Source: Pedobacter africanus
GTDB taxonomy: Bacteria; Bacteroidota; Bacteroidia; Sphingobacteriales; Sphingobacteriaceae
Direction of reading: 5' to 3'
Assembly: GCF_900176535.1 (NCBI RefSeq)
Contig: NZ_FWXT01000001.1
Coordinates: 3,038,001 to 3,102,000 of the forward strand
Length of the DNA: 64,000 bases
The notes under the pieces are model-generated. The model did no database searches. It had not been told where the DNA came from and saw nothing but the letters and a program-made list of their open reading frames with translations. Below, piece after piece: positions 34,435 to 42,812 of the stretch. Position numbers and translations under genes: made by a program. The stretch's first letter is position 1. Each line of letters starts with the position of its first letter.

Positions 34435-37400
34435 ATGAAAAGATATCTGAATTTAATGCCTGAAAGGGCATGGAAATATATAACTGTTTGTTTGCTGACC
34501 GGGTTTACTGGTGCGAATGCGCAGCATATTACTCGTAATGCATATAACAATGAAACCGAAATTAAAGCTACTGGTAGTGTAACCTTGACTGATGGATTTC
34601 ATATCCCTGCGGGTAAAACGGTAAGGATCTTTACCGGGGCAAGTTTTAAGGAATGCGTGCCTTTTGCTGGAATATTGAGTACAGATCAGAACTATGTGAG
34701 TACGAAAATATTCAAAGTTCCGCAGGTATTAACCGATAACGATGTAGCCCTTGCCGGGCGCAGTACCTGCGATGTAAACCAAACGGTGCAGTACTTTGAC
34801 GGGCTGGGCAGGCCATTACAAACAGTAACTGTACAGGGTAGTCCTTCGTTTAAGGATCTGGTGCAGCCGGTGGCCTATGATGCCTTTGGCAGGGAGCAGT
34901 TTAAGTATTTGCCTTATGTGGCAACAGCCGGAAGCAATGGCGCTTTTAAAACTGGCGCTGTAGCAGCACAGGCCGCTTTTTATGCCAGTCCTTCGGCTGG
35001 GGTAGCTTCAATCAGCGGGGCATTTTCAGAGATACGTTTTGAAGCCTCACCATTAAACCGGGTGCAGGAACAGGGCGCGCCGGGAACTAGCTGGCAGCTT
35101 GCTGCCAATGGCACTGGCCATACCCTAAAAACTGAATACGGCTCAAATAATGCTTCGGCCGCTTATAGCACTACAGGATTTGCCGTGAGGTTATATACTG
35201 CGGTGCCTGTAACGGCCAGCGGTCAGGAGCACCAAAGAACCCTTTCCGGAACAGGGTATTATACAGCTAACGAGTTGTACCTGACCATCAGTAAAGATGA
35301 GAACTGGGTAAGTAACGATGGCAAGGCTGGAACGACAGAAGAATACAAAGATAAGGAAGGCCGTGTGGTGCTGAAACGCTTGTTTAACCGGAAACCAGAC
35401 AATAGCATTGAGACCCTGAGTACCTATTACGTTTATGATGATCTGGGCAACCTGAGTTTTGTGTTGCCACCGGGCGCTAACCCAGATGCCGAAGCAGTGC
35501 CTTCAGCAACTGTTCAGGACAATTTCTGTTACCAGTACCGCTATGATGGCCGAAAGAGGTTGATAGAAAAGAAAATCCCAGGCAAGGGCTGGGAAGATAT
35601 GGTATACAACAAGTTGGACCAACTGGTGCTGAGCCGTGATGCAGAACAGCGGAACAGCCAAAAATGGCTGTTTACCAAATATGATGCTTTGGGCAGGGTA
35701 GTGATGACTGGCCTGCATTCCAATGCAACCGAAAGAGTCAACTTGCAGCCGCTTGTAGATGCGCAGGGCACTTTATGGGAAAGCAGGGATAATGCCAATA
35801 GCAATAGCACAGGTACGGGTTATACGAATTTAACCTTACCAAACACCGGTATTGAAACCTACTTAACCATCAATTATTATGATGATTATGATTTTCATGG
35901 CAACAGTTTTCCTCCGCCTAATGGGACAACCCAAATGCCTGCGGCAAGAACAAAAGGACTCCAGACCGGTAGTTTTGTATACCAGTTGGGCAGCAGCACT
36001 ACCCGTTACCTGAGCGTAAACTATTATGATGAAGAAGGAAGAATAATCCGCACTGCAGCAGATAACCATTTGGGTGGTAAAGATTATGTAGACAATACCT
36101 GGAACTTTGCCGGAGAACTGACAGCCAGTACCAGAAGCCACACCGGTGCTTCTGGGCCGGCTACTACGATTGCTACCCGTTATGATTATGACCATATGGG
36201 CCGAAAGCTTGCCACGATGCAATCCATAAACGGGCAACCCGAAGTGGTGCTGAGCAAACTGGCTTACAATGAAATTGGTCAGCTGCTGAAAAAAGAACTG
36301 CACAGCAACGATAACGGCGGCAGCTTTTTACAAAAGACGGATTATGCTTATAACGAAAGGGGCTGGCTGAACAACACCACCTCAGACCAGTTTAGCATGA
36401 GGCTGAAATATGATGTGGGAACTTATCCTCAGTACAATGGGAACATTGCCAACCAGGAATGGGGAGCAGGTAACAGTTATCCGAATGTTTACACTTATGA
36501 TTATGATAAGCTGAACCGTTTAAAAAGCGGTGTAAGTACAGGTGTGGTAATGAGCGAGTTCCTGACTTATGATGTGATGGGTAACATTGCTTCGATGAAT
36601 AGGGATGGTGCCGGTGTAAGTACTTACAATTATGCAAATAACGACAATAAGCTAACTAGTATCAGCGGCCCACTTGCAACAGGTACTTATATGTATGACC
36701 TGAATGGCAATGCTACTACCGATGGAAGGACTGGGGTAACGATAGGGTACAACATCCTGAACTTGCCATCTACTGTAAGCAAATCAGGCCTAAGCATGAG
36801 TTATGTTTATGATGCGGCGGGCGGTAAGCTAAGGAAAGTAAGCAGCAGCGAAGCCACCTCTGATTATGTGGATGGGATACAATACACTGGAGGTGCAATT
36901 GATTTCATTATGACCGAGGAAGGAAAAGCCAGGAACAATGGAGGCACTTATGTTTATGAGTACAACCTGACGGATCATTTGGGTAATGTAAGGTATACTT
37001 TCAATCAGCATCCAAGTACCTATCAGCTTCAACAGTTACAGGCAGATAATTATTACCCTTTCGGAAAACAGAGGGTTGCAAGTGCAGGAGTAAATAAATA
37101 TCTTTACAATGGCAAGGAGTTGCAGAATGAGCTGGGACAGCTCGATTATGGAGCGAGGTTTTATGATCCGGAGATTGGAAGGTGGAATGTGGTGGATCCG
37201 TTGGCGGAGAAGTTTTTATCTGTTAACCCCTACAATTATACAGATAACAATCCTGTAAACAATATCGATCCGAATGGTATGGAAACATATTATGGGGAAG
37301 AAGCGCAGGGAATGTTTCGACAAATGCAAACTCAAATGGCTTCCAGACCTCCAGACGAGTATTATATCGATGCTAATGGTAATAGAACTAAGGTTAGTAA

Positions 37401-37947
37401 TAAGGGAGGGACTGTCTATGATTATTATAATTTTGCAGCCGGGACAAATGACCCCCTATCTGGTAAAACGCTAGTTGTTTCTCACTCTGATGAGAAGACT
37501 ATCCCTGTGAATGGTAAAGTGCCAAACTTGCAAGCGAAGAAGTATTTAGATGCTGCAGCGTCAATAAATAGTGGATTAGGAAATATTGCTGAAGCAGGTG
37601 AGATAGTAGTTTCCTCTTCATTTTCTGCGAGTTCAAGGGTTTTATCGACTTCAAAAGTTCTTGGTGTGTTGAAAAATTTAGGCACTGCAACTTTTGTAAC
37701 TGAGGGTGTTATTGAAGTTGGTCTAGGTGTCACCGGAAATCAAACAAAAGGTGAAACTATGAAGAATGTTGGGATATCAACAATAGCTTGGGGAATTAGT
37801 TCCGTAGCTTCTGCAGGAGCTGGATTTGTTATCGGAGGAGGGCTTAAGTTGGCTACTCAGGATTTAAAATTAAAAGGAAATTATTCGAGTAATCCTATGA
37901 TTAAACAGGCTGATGCAACAAGATATGTTATACCAATTATTAAATAG
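34435..37947 (+). CDS. DUF6443/RHS core protein with hydrophobic C-terminal toxin (operon 3)
   Basis: 1170 residues. The signal segment ends near GANAQ. An N-terminal DUF6443-type region carries NQTVQYFDGLGRPLQTV and YDAFGREQFKYLPY. YD repeats follow, then the RHS core: DHLGNVR near residue 846, YYPFGKQR, RFYDPEIGRWNVVDPLAE near 908 and NNIDPNGM near 942. The last 225 residues are the variable cargo. It contains long Gly/Ala/Val segments (VTEGVIEVGLGVTG, ISTIAWGISSVASAGAGFVI) that could insert into membranes, and no catalytic motif I can name. The next gene is a membrane protein, which fits a pore-forming toxin and its antidote; this is inference. Confidence 0.88.
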   Translation: MKRYLNLMPERAWKYITVCLLTGFTGANAQHITRNAYNNETEIKATGSVTLTDGFHIPAGKTVRIFTGASFKECVPFAGILSTDQNYVSTKIFKVPQVLTDNDVALAGRSTCDVNQTVQYFDGLGRPLQTVTVQGSPSFKDLVQPVAYDAFGREQFKYLPYVATAGSNGAFKTGAVAAQAAFYASPSAGVASISGAFSEIRFEASPLNRVQEQGAPGTSWQLAANGTGHTLKTEYGSNNASAAYSTTGFAVRLYTAVPVTASGQEHQRTLSGTGYYTANELYLTISKDENWVSNDGKAGTTEEYKDKEGRVVLKRLFNRKPDNSIETLSTYYVYDDLGNLSFVLPPGANPDAEAVPSATVQDNFCYQYRYDGRKRLIEKKIPGKGWEDMVYNKLDQLVLSRDAEQRNSQKWLFTKYDALGRVVMTGLHSNATERVNLQPLVDAQGTLWESRDNANSNSTGTGYTNLTLPNTGIETYLTINYYDDYDFHGNSFPPPNGTTQMPAARTKGLQTGSFVYQLGSSTTRYLSVNYYDEEGRIIRTAADNHLGGKDYVDNTWNFAGELTASTRSHTGASGPATTIATRYDYDHMGRKLATMQSINGQPEVVLSKLAYNEIGQLLKKELHSNDNGGSFLQKTDYAYNERGWLNNTTSDQFSMRLKYDVGTYPQYNGNIANQEWGAGNSYPNVYTYDYDKLNRLKSGVSTGVVMSEFLTYDVMGNIASMNRDGAGVSTYNYANNDNKLTSISGPLATGTYMYDLNGNATTDGRTGVTIGYNILNLPSTVSKSGLSMSYVYDAAGGKLRKVSSSEATSDYVDGIQYTGGAIDFIMTEEGKARNNGGTYVYEYNLTDHLGNVRYTFNQHPSTYQLQQLQADNYYPFGKQRVASAGVNKYLYNGKELQNELGQLDYGARFYDPEIGRWNVVDPLAEKFLSVNPYNYTDNNPVNNIDPNGMETYYGEEAQGMFRQMQTQMASRPPDEYYIDANGNRTKVSNKGGTVYDYYNFAAGTNDPLSGKTLVVSHSDEKTIPVNGKVPNLQAKKYLDAAASINSGLGNIAEAGEIVVSSSFSASSRVLSTSKVLGVLKNLGTATFVTEGVIEVGLGVTGNQTKGETMKNVGISTIAWGISSVASAGAGFVIGGGLKLATQDLKLKGNYSSNPMIKQADATRYVIPIIK

Positions 37948-37951
37948 AAGT

Positions 37952-38323
37952 ATGTTAAAAAAAATGTATTATTTTCTTCATAGGGATATTGAAAGAGCAA
38001 ATAAAGGCGGTCAGTCGGCTTTTAATGCTTACATTGGGCTGTCTTTTTTTTTGTATTTATACCTTGGTTCGTTGTTTGGTATCATTAATTTTTTTTTAAA
38101 AATGAACATACCTAGAAATGATGCGATGCTCGTTTCATTAGTAGCTTTTGGTGTGATACTTGTGTATAATTACTTTTATCTTTTGCGAAAAACAGAAGAA
38201 ATAACTTTGAAATACAATAATTTGTCCGCCGCAAATAAAAAACTAGGCTCCATATTTATATGGAGCTTTATAATCATTTCTCTATGCCTTTTTTATATAG
38301 TTTTACAAAATTTTGTGGAATAG
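37952..38323 (+). CDS. Candidate membrane immunity protein for operon 3 Rhs toxin
   Basis: 123 residues from the ATG at 37952, 4 bp after the Rhs stop; an upstream in-frame start at 37913 lies inside the toxin gene and is less likely. Three hydrophobic segments are visible (LSFFLYLYLGSLFGIINFFL; MLVSLVAFGVILVYNYFYLL; LGSIFIWSFIIISLCLFYIV), separated by charged loops. No family is recognised. Multi-span inner-membrane proteins directly after an Rhs toxin often protect against membrane-active toxins. Codon use is much more AT-rich than in the Rhs core, as is usual for exchangeable toxin-immunity ends. Confidence 0.68.
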   Translation: MLKKMYYFLHRDIERANKGGQSAFNAYIGLSFFLYLYLGSLFGIINFFLKMNIPRNDAMLVSLVAFGVILVYNYFYLLRKTEEITLKYNNLSAANKKLGSIFIWSFIIISLCLFYIVLQNFVE

Positions 38324-38423
38324 TTGGATCATTTCAATTTTTTAATGGATCTAACTAAAAATTACAGAATCCCGGTGGACCAGCGTTATCTCATAAAAAT
38401 AAAACATCTACGACGGAGGTAGG

Positions 38424-38558
38424 CGCATTTACGAAAGCGTATTAGAAGAGGAACAGGGATAACATGGGTATTTCGGTAAATGTTTGCCAATAGCTGCCTT
38501 TGATCGTTGTTTTACGGATACGGGAGAAGAAAACATTACAATTAAGTCTGGAAAATAA
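38424..38558 (+). pseudogene. Short decayed reading frame left of the IS element
   Basis: In one frame this stretch reads RRIYESVLEEEQG, a TAA at 38460, then HGYFGKCLPIAAFDRC and FTDTGEENITIKSGK before a final TAA. The composition is protein-like on both sides of the stop, which suggests a relic with one nonsense change. I cannot assign a family. The rest of 38324-38593 shows nothing else I can support. Confidence 0.3.
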
Positions 38559-38593
38559 TAGATTATTATTATGTCATTAGATATTTTAGAAAA

Positions 38594-39925
38594 GGAGGGT
38601 GTTTCCTGAACTGTGTCAATAGTGTAACTTTAAACTATCGACATAACAATGGCAACACAAGAAGATTTTGACTTCGAGAGCTTCAAAAAGGAAGCTATAG
38701 CTGGCTTATATGCCGGCAAAAAGATGACCGGCACAGATGGCGTACTGGCCCCGATGATGAAACATTTTCTGGAATCGATGATGACCGGGGAGCTGGAGCA
38801 CCATATTTCCGAGAGTAAACTGTCCGATCAGTCCAACCGTAAGAATGGTAAAAGTAAGAAGACAGTACGTAGCCTGAGTTCGGGAGAATTCGAGCTTGAA
38901 ACGGGCCGTGACCGTCTGGGTACCTTTGACCCAAAAGTTGTCCCCAAGCGCCAGCTGATCATTACCGAGGAACTGGAAGGAAACATCCTCTCAATGTATG
39001 CCATGGGCATGAGTGCACGTGCGATGCGGGATTATGTGCAGGAAATGTATGCCATGGATATCTCTGCTGCTGAGATTTCCAGGATTACAGATAGTGTACT
39101 GCCTGCGGTACAAGAATGGCGCAATCGTCCACTAGAAGCCGTTTATCCCTTTGTATTCCTGGACTGTATGTTTTTTAAAGTCCGGGTAAACGGCGCGGTG
39201 GAAACCCGTGCCATCTACAATATTCTGGGCGTGGATATCGAAGGTAAGAAGATGTGCTAGGCCTTTACACCGCTGAAAATGAGGGCGCGAAATTCTGGCT
39301 GTCAGTGCTTACCGATCTGAAAACGCGTGGCGTGGAAGATATCCTGATCGCCTGTATCGATGGGCTCAAGGGCTTTCCTGAAGCTGTGGAGGCGATCTTC
39401 CCAAAGACCAGCGTGCAGCTTTGCATCGTTCACCAGATCCGTTCATCTATGCGCTATGTTCCTGAGAAAGACAAGAAGGCAGTAATGGCTGATATGAAGC
39501 CGATCTATCAGGCAAATAACGAACAGCAGGGCTATGAAAGACTGCTGGAGTTTGAAGATAAGTGGGGCAAGAAATATCCCCTGAGCTGCAAGTCTTGGTT
39601 GGACAACTGGGTCAACCTGTCGGCATTCTTTGAATACGACCAGGTGATCCGCAAGGTCATTTACACCACCAATCCGATTGAAGGTGTACACCGCCAGATC
39701 CGCAAAATTACCAAGACTAAAGGGGCTTTCCCTTCCGAACAGGCACTGATGAAACTCATGTACCTGGTCATTAAAAATATTAGCAAGAAATGGACAATGC
39801 CAATCCATAACTGGAGACTGGCATTCTCGCAATTATACATTAAATTTGGTGAGAGAATTCTTCAGGAGAACAGAGGCTTCTGAGAGGCGTTAATTTTGAA
39901 TGACACAGTTCACGTTACACTCCCA
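38594..39925 (+). mobile_element. IS256-family insertion sequence
   Basis: About 1332 bp bounded by imperfect 25-bp inverted repeats (inner 12 bases TGAACTGTGTCA identical at 38607-38618 and, inverted, at 39901-39912). Length and transposase match IS256-type elements. I see no clear 8-9 bp target duplication next to the ends, so a later rearrangement at one side is possible. On the right it abuts a truncated copy of the ATPase promoter region. Confidence 0.82.
38649..39883 (+). pseudogene. IS256-family transposase, broken by one-base deletion
   Basis: Two frames together give one complete Mutator/IS256-type transposase of about 411 residues. The first (38649-39260) ends GVDIEGKKMC; the second reads VLGLYTAENEGAKFWLSVLT onward to 39883. 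Family members read GKKxVLGL here, so loss of a single G near 39250 explains the break. The DDE residues are all present: Asp in FLDCMFFKVR (about residue 172), Asp in IACIDGLKGF and Glu in TTNPIEGVHRQIRK. IS256 elements do not normally use programmed frameshifting, so I call it an inactivated copy or an assembly error. Confidence 0.85.
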
Positions 39926-39943
39926 TTGTGTAATGCAGGAATG

Positions 39944-40090
39944 ATTTCTAATTCCTTTTGTCGGCCATAAAACTTCATAGCGAATTAATTTAACGGTTAT
40001 TATCTTAATGGTCATTAAATTAACGACTATTGCAAATAGTAGTCATTTTTTGTTATTTATCAATTATAACCCGCTACAATTACAACTGTA
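39944..40090 (-). repeat. Second copy of the ATPase 5' end and promoter
   Basis: Matches 28151-28297 with a few changes: the first ~12 codons of the ATPase gene in reverse, its promoter (CAAATAGTA here has one extra base in the -7 box) and the upstream flank. The copy is cut on the left near the IS end. It shows that an ATPase gene once stood here and was lost, probably with the IS insertion. Confidence 0.75.
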
Positions 40091-40346
40091 AGCAAATGTG
40101 CCTCCTAGCCCTCAAAGCCTTATTTACTGTATTGATCTGATTCTGCACGGTTTTTTGCGAAACACCCAGCCGTTCGGCTATTTCACTGGTAGAGATTCCT
40201 TCTGTATAATATGCATGGATCTGCTGGCTTACAATCCCGATGGCACGATTCGAGCTATAGTACCTTCCCCTCTTTTTGAGCCTTAAGGTTAATTCCGGCA
40301 CCAATGGCCAAACCCAATCCCAACCCCAGGGAAAGTCCGAGTGCAA
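40080..40346 (-). pseudogene. Fragment of sigma-region-4/LuxR-like HTH protein
   Basis: The open frame encodes 88 residues, but only the C-terminal 55 look like protein: AIGIVSQQIHAYYTEGISTS, EIAERLGVSQKTVQNQINTV, NKALRA. This is the pattern of region 4 of ECF sigma factors (or a LuxR-type HTH). The upstream part overlaps the neighbouring membrane-protein gene and its sequence looks non-native, so I read this as the tail of a truncated sigma gene. A 26-bp piece of it recurs at 28339. Confidence 0.55.
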
Positions 40347-40719
40347 TGTTTTTCATGGCCAGTCCGATAGACATTCCGATTGCTACGCCCAATGGCATCC
40401 ATACCGCCATGTAGTAACCATTTGGCACTATCTTGTGCTTTTTCATCAGCATGCCCTTATAGGTCGAAAGCTTTCCGGTATAGTTTTTTGCGGATAATCG
40501 CTGCTCATCTGCCGGAGTCGGCAAGCAGGAGATCAGTTCTTCGGTATCTTTTTTAAATTCCGAAAACTGTTGTTCGTTGCTGATCTGATCCGGCACTTTA
40601 AGAATTGCGCTTTCAATAAAGGCTATCTGATAACGCTTTCGCTGTTGGTCGGTCAGTTCTGCTGTTTTGTTTGCTAAGGCTTGCCGGGCCTCGGTTTGCC
40701 AGATGTGGTTGCCGTTCAT
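40255..40719 (-). CDS. Hypothetical membrane protein with glycine-zipper C-terminus
   Basis: 154 residues. The N-terminal ~95 residues are soluble and charged (WQTEARQALANKTAELTDQQ, FSEFKKDTEELISCLPTPAD). Then follow two adjacent hydrophobic segments, MAVWMPLGVAIGMSIGLAM and IALGLSLGLGLGLAIGAGIN, rich in Gly at spacing of two to four, and a short basic end. No family is recognised beyond that. The stop overlaps the HTH fragment downstream, suggesting that the end of this gene may be native while the HTH remnant was fused behind it. Confidence 0.65.
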   Translation of the reverse strand: MNGNHIWQTEARQALANKTAELTDQQRKRYQIAFIESAILKVPDQISNEQQFSEFKKDTEELISCLPTPADEQRLSAKNYTGKLSTYKGMLMKKHKIVPNGYYMAVWMPLGVAIGMSIGLAMKNIALGLSLGLGLGLAIGAGINLKAQKEGKVL

Positions 40720-40879
40720 TAGGGAAGGTTTAACTCAAATATATCAAAAATAAATTCATGTTTTTCTTACCAGGATATATTCCAATTTGTAGTTGTTTGC
40801 GTTGTAACCACTCCACTTCTAATCTTATATTTCTGTTTTTAAAATTTATTTCAATAATTAAAATATTTATATATTTGCG

Positions 40880-41173
40880 ATGGTAATACTGATCAAAAAA
40901 ACAATACAGGAGTTTGCACTTAAATATCCTGCGTCAGCGCCAGCATTAAACAAATGGTATGATGTTGTAAGAAAAGCGAATTGGAGCCATTTTTCTGATG
41001 TTAGGAAAGACTTTAATAGTGTAGACTATATTGCAAACGATAGGTATGTATTTAACATTAAGGGCAATGATTTTAGAATAGTGGCTATGATCTTTTTCGA
41101 CAAGCGCACCGTTTTTATTCGGTTTGTTGGAACACATCGTGAGTACGATAAAATTGATTGTTCAATAATTTAA
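40880..41173 (+). CDS. higB: HigB-family mRNA interferase toxin
   Basis: 97 residues. The sequence follows the HigB (RelE-like) family: KKTIQEFALKYPASAPALNKWYDVVRKANW is the N-terminal helical hairpin, followed by the strand core RYVFNIKGNDFRIVAMIFF and VFIRFVGTHREYDKID, which carries the usual Arg, His and Tyr near the end. HigB toxins cut mRNA at the ribosome. The antitoxin gene starts 4 bp after the stop, in the toxin-first order typical of higBA. A TATATTTG box lies only 3 bp before the ATG, so transcription from it would give a nearly leaderless mRNA; the matching -33 element is not evident. Confidence 0.9.
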   Translation: MVILIKKTIQEFALKYPASAPALNKWYDVVRKANWSHFSDVRKDFNSVDYIANDRYVFNIKGNDFRIVAMIFFDKRTVFIRFVGTHREYDKIDCSII

Positions 41174-41177
41174 TAGT

Positions 41178-41564
41178 ATGATAAGCAAAATAAGAACTGA
41201 AGCACAATACCATCAGATAATGCAATTGATAGAAACATTCATTAAGAAAGCTACAGATAATGGTGGCTTTCATACGCTTACTGAGGCCGAATCTAACGAA
41301 TTGGAGCAGCTGAGTGTATTGGCAGAGCAATATGAAGACCAGGTATTGAAAATTATGCCTATTCCGGTCACTATTAATGCTGTTATTCAGCATAAAATAA
41401 AAGAATTGAATATTACTCAGGCAAAGCTTGCTGATTTATTGGGTATTGGAACCTCCAAGTTATCTCAGATACTTACCGGCAAACGTGAGCCAGATGTTCC
41501 ATTTTTGAAAGCCGTACACTTGAAGTTGGGAATCAGTGGTGATTTTTTGCTGGAAAGTGTGTGA
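41178..41564 (+). CDS. higA: HigA-family antitoxin, Xre HTH
   Basis: 128 residues. The N-terminal ~70 residues are helical and acidic (EAQYHQIMQLIETFIKKATD, LTEAESNELEQLSVLAEQYE), the usual toxin-facing part in Bacteroidetes HigA. The C-terminal half is a Cro/CI HTH: KIKELNITQAKLADLLGIGT, SKLSQILTGKREPDVPFLKA. HigA binds HigB and represses the operon. Located 4 bp after higB. Domain order (toxin-binding N-terminus, HTH C-terminus) fits YgjM/HigA-like proteins. Confidence 0.9.
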   Translation: MISKIRTEAQYHQIMQLIETFIKKATDNGGFHTLTEAESNELEQLSVLAEQYEDQVLKIMPIPVTINAVIQHKIKELNITQAKLADLLGIGTSKLSQILTGKREPDVPFLKAVHLKLGISGDFLLESV

Positions 41565-41618
41565 TTTGCACACTGCTATTCTACTTTAGTTATTGGATTA
41601 AAAGTTGTATTTTTGATT

Positions 41619-41831
41619 ATGGCAACATATCGTTTAGATCGGACATCCTTCAAAGCGCAAACAGTCAGTGAGGCGGCCGACCATGCAAGCTACTACAAAA
41701 AGCTGAGCTGGGTTGAGCGTTTAAAAATAGCTGCTTATCTAAATAGCGTTGCTTTTGATTATGCGGAGGGACATCCGCCAAAAATTGACAAAACAAAGTT
41801 TAGAGCGCATTCCAGATCAGCTAATGGGTAA
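41619..41831 (+). CDS. Small partner protein of the nucleotidyltransferase
   Basis: 70 residues from the ATG at 41619. MATYRLDRTSFKAQTVSEAA opens it, followed by a helical section (SYYKKLSWVERLKIAAYLNS) and a basic end with PPKIDKTKFRAHSR. I recall small proteins of this look next to nucleotidyltransferase genes in Bacteroidetes but cannot name a family. Its last 8 bases overlap the start of the nucleotidyltransferase gene (ATGGGTAA), so translation is coupled. The pair is a candidate toxin-antitoxin or defence unit next to higBA. Confidence 0.72.
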   Translation: MATYRLDRTSFKAQTVSEAADHASYYKKLSWVERLKIAAYLNSVAFDYAEGHPPKIDKTKFRAHSRSANG

Positions 41832-42279
41832 TATATTTAATGAAGATTTCAGGGATTTTTTAAATGCCTTAAATAGAAACAACGTAAGGTATTTACTAGT
41901 TGGTGGCTTCTCTGTAATTCTTCATGGATATTCCAGAACAACCGGTGATATGGATATATGGGTTGAACGTACATCTGCAAATTATCATAATTTAAAAAAG
42001 GCTTTTGCTGATTTTGGAATGCCTGTTTTTGATATGACCGAACAGAATTTTCTATCACATCCGAATTGGGATGTGTTTACTTTTGGCGTACCCCCGGTTG
42101 CAATTGATATCATGGTTCAGGTAAAGGGACTAGGCTTTAACGCCTGCTTTGATAATGCTGTTTTTTTTGAGGATGATGATCTTCAAATAAGAACAATTCA
42201 TAAAGACAATCTGATCCAAGCTAAACGTTCGGCAGGAAGACCTAAAGACCTGGATGACCTCGAAAATATAGGCTCTTAA
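41824..42279 (+). CDS. Minimal nucleotidyltransferase (DUF6036/AbiEii-like)
   Basis: 151 residues from the ATG at 41824, chosen because it gives the 8-bp coupled overlap; an earlier in-frame TTG at 41749 would bury 25 codons inside the upstream gene. The nucleotidyltransferase core is visible: YLLVGGFSVILHGYSRTTGD is the GG/S motif, DMDIW carries the two metal-binding Asp, and AIDIMVQVKG supplies the third Asp. A C-terminal part with LIQAKRSAGRPKDLDDLENI is typical of this family. Members modify tRNA or partner proteins in some toxin-antitoxin systems; the substrate here is unknown. Confidence 0.82.
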   Translation: MGNIFNEDFRDFLNALNRNNVRYLLVGGFSVILHGYSRTTGDMDIWVERTSANYHNLKKAFADFGMPVFDMTEQNFLSHPNWDVFTFGVPPVAIDIMVQVKGLGFNACFDNAVFFEDDDLQIRTIHKDNLIQAKRSAGRPKDLDDLENIGS

Positions 42280-42470
42280 TGTTTATCTGGCTTAAGTTGT
42301 TGAATTTTCTACAATAACTGAAACTTATCCAAATTATTGACAGAACATCCAAGGTTCTGATTTCTATTTCAATTGTTTGATTTACAAATATTTATAAAAA
42401 TTAAATTCCTGTTTTTCTTACCAACGTATCACTGAATCTGTATAGACTTGTAAAAAGAAACTTATAGATT

Positions 42471-42764
42471 ATGGACATACAACTTGGTTTAAAGAAGATA
42501 TTAAAGAAAGGTATACTAACATCAGAACTTGAGTTTGAGAGAGCGTCGATCATTGATCGCAAGTTACGATTGTTGGTAAAAGAGCATCCCGAATTAGCCG
42601 ATGACTGCAATCGCTTGCTTGATATACTCTATGCTTATGAAAAACAACATTGGAGCGGTAATAAAATAGCAGCCAGTCAAATCGAAGAAAATGATATCGC
42701 TGAACAAATTGCCGAATACGAAAATAAGTTCTACAAACAATGCAGTGGAGTTGATAGGGGCTAA
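42471..42764 (+). CDS. Small hypothetical protein, helical
   Basis: 97 residues, no signal peptide or membrane segment. Charged and mostly helical: LGLKKILKKGILTSELEFER, SIIDRKLRLLVKEHPELADD, NRLLDILYAYEKQHWSGNKI, then a Glu-rich stretch. I recognise no family. It stands alone between the nucleotidyltransferase (192 bp upstream) and a predicted secreted protein. The 190-bp gap before it contains a motif shared with 40755-40780 (see findings) but no clear promoter. Confidence 0.6.
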   Translation: MDIQLGLKKILKKGILTSELEFERASIIDRKLRLLVKEHPELADDCNRLLDILYAYEKQHWSGNKIAASQIEENDIAEQIAEYENKFYKQCSGVDRG

Positions 42765-42812
42765 AATTAAATGGCCTGATACTTATAAATAAATTGTTCA
42801 GCATTGTTATGG

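Noticed and set aside
38247..38266. Perfect 8-bp hairpin (GCTCCATA / TATGGAGC) as a terminator
   Set aside because: It lies inside the candidate immunity gene, whose third membrane segment is encoded after it, and no long T run follows.
39254..39260. Programmed frameshift in the IS256 transposase
   Set aside because: IS256 members use a single frame, no slippery heptamer or stem is evident, and inserting one G restores the family motif.
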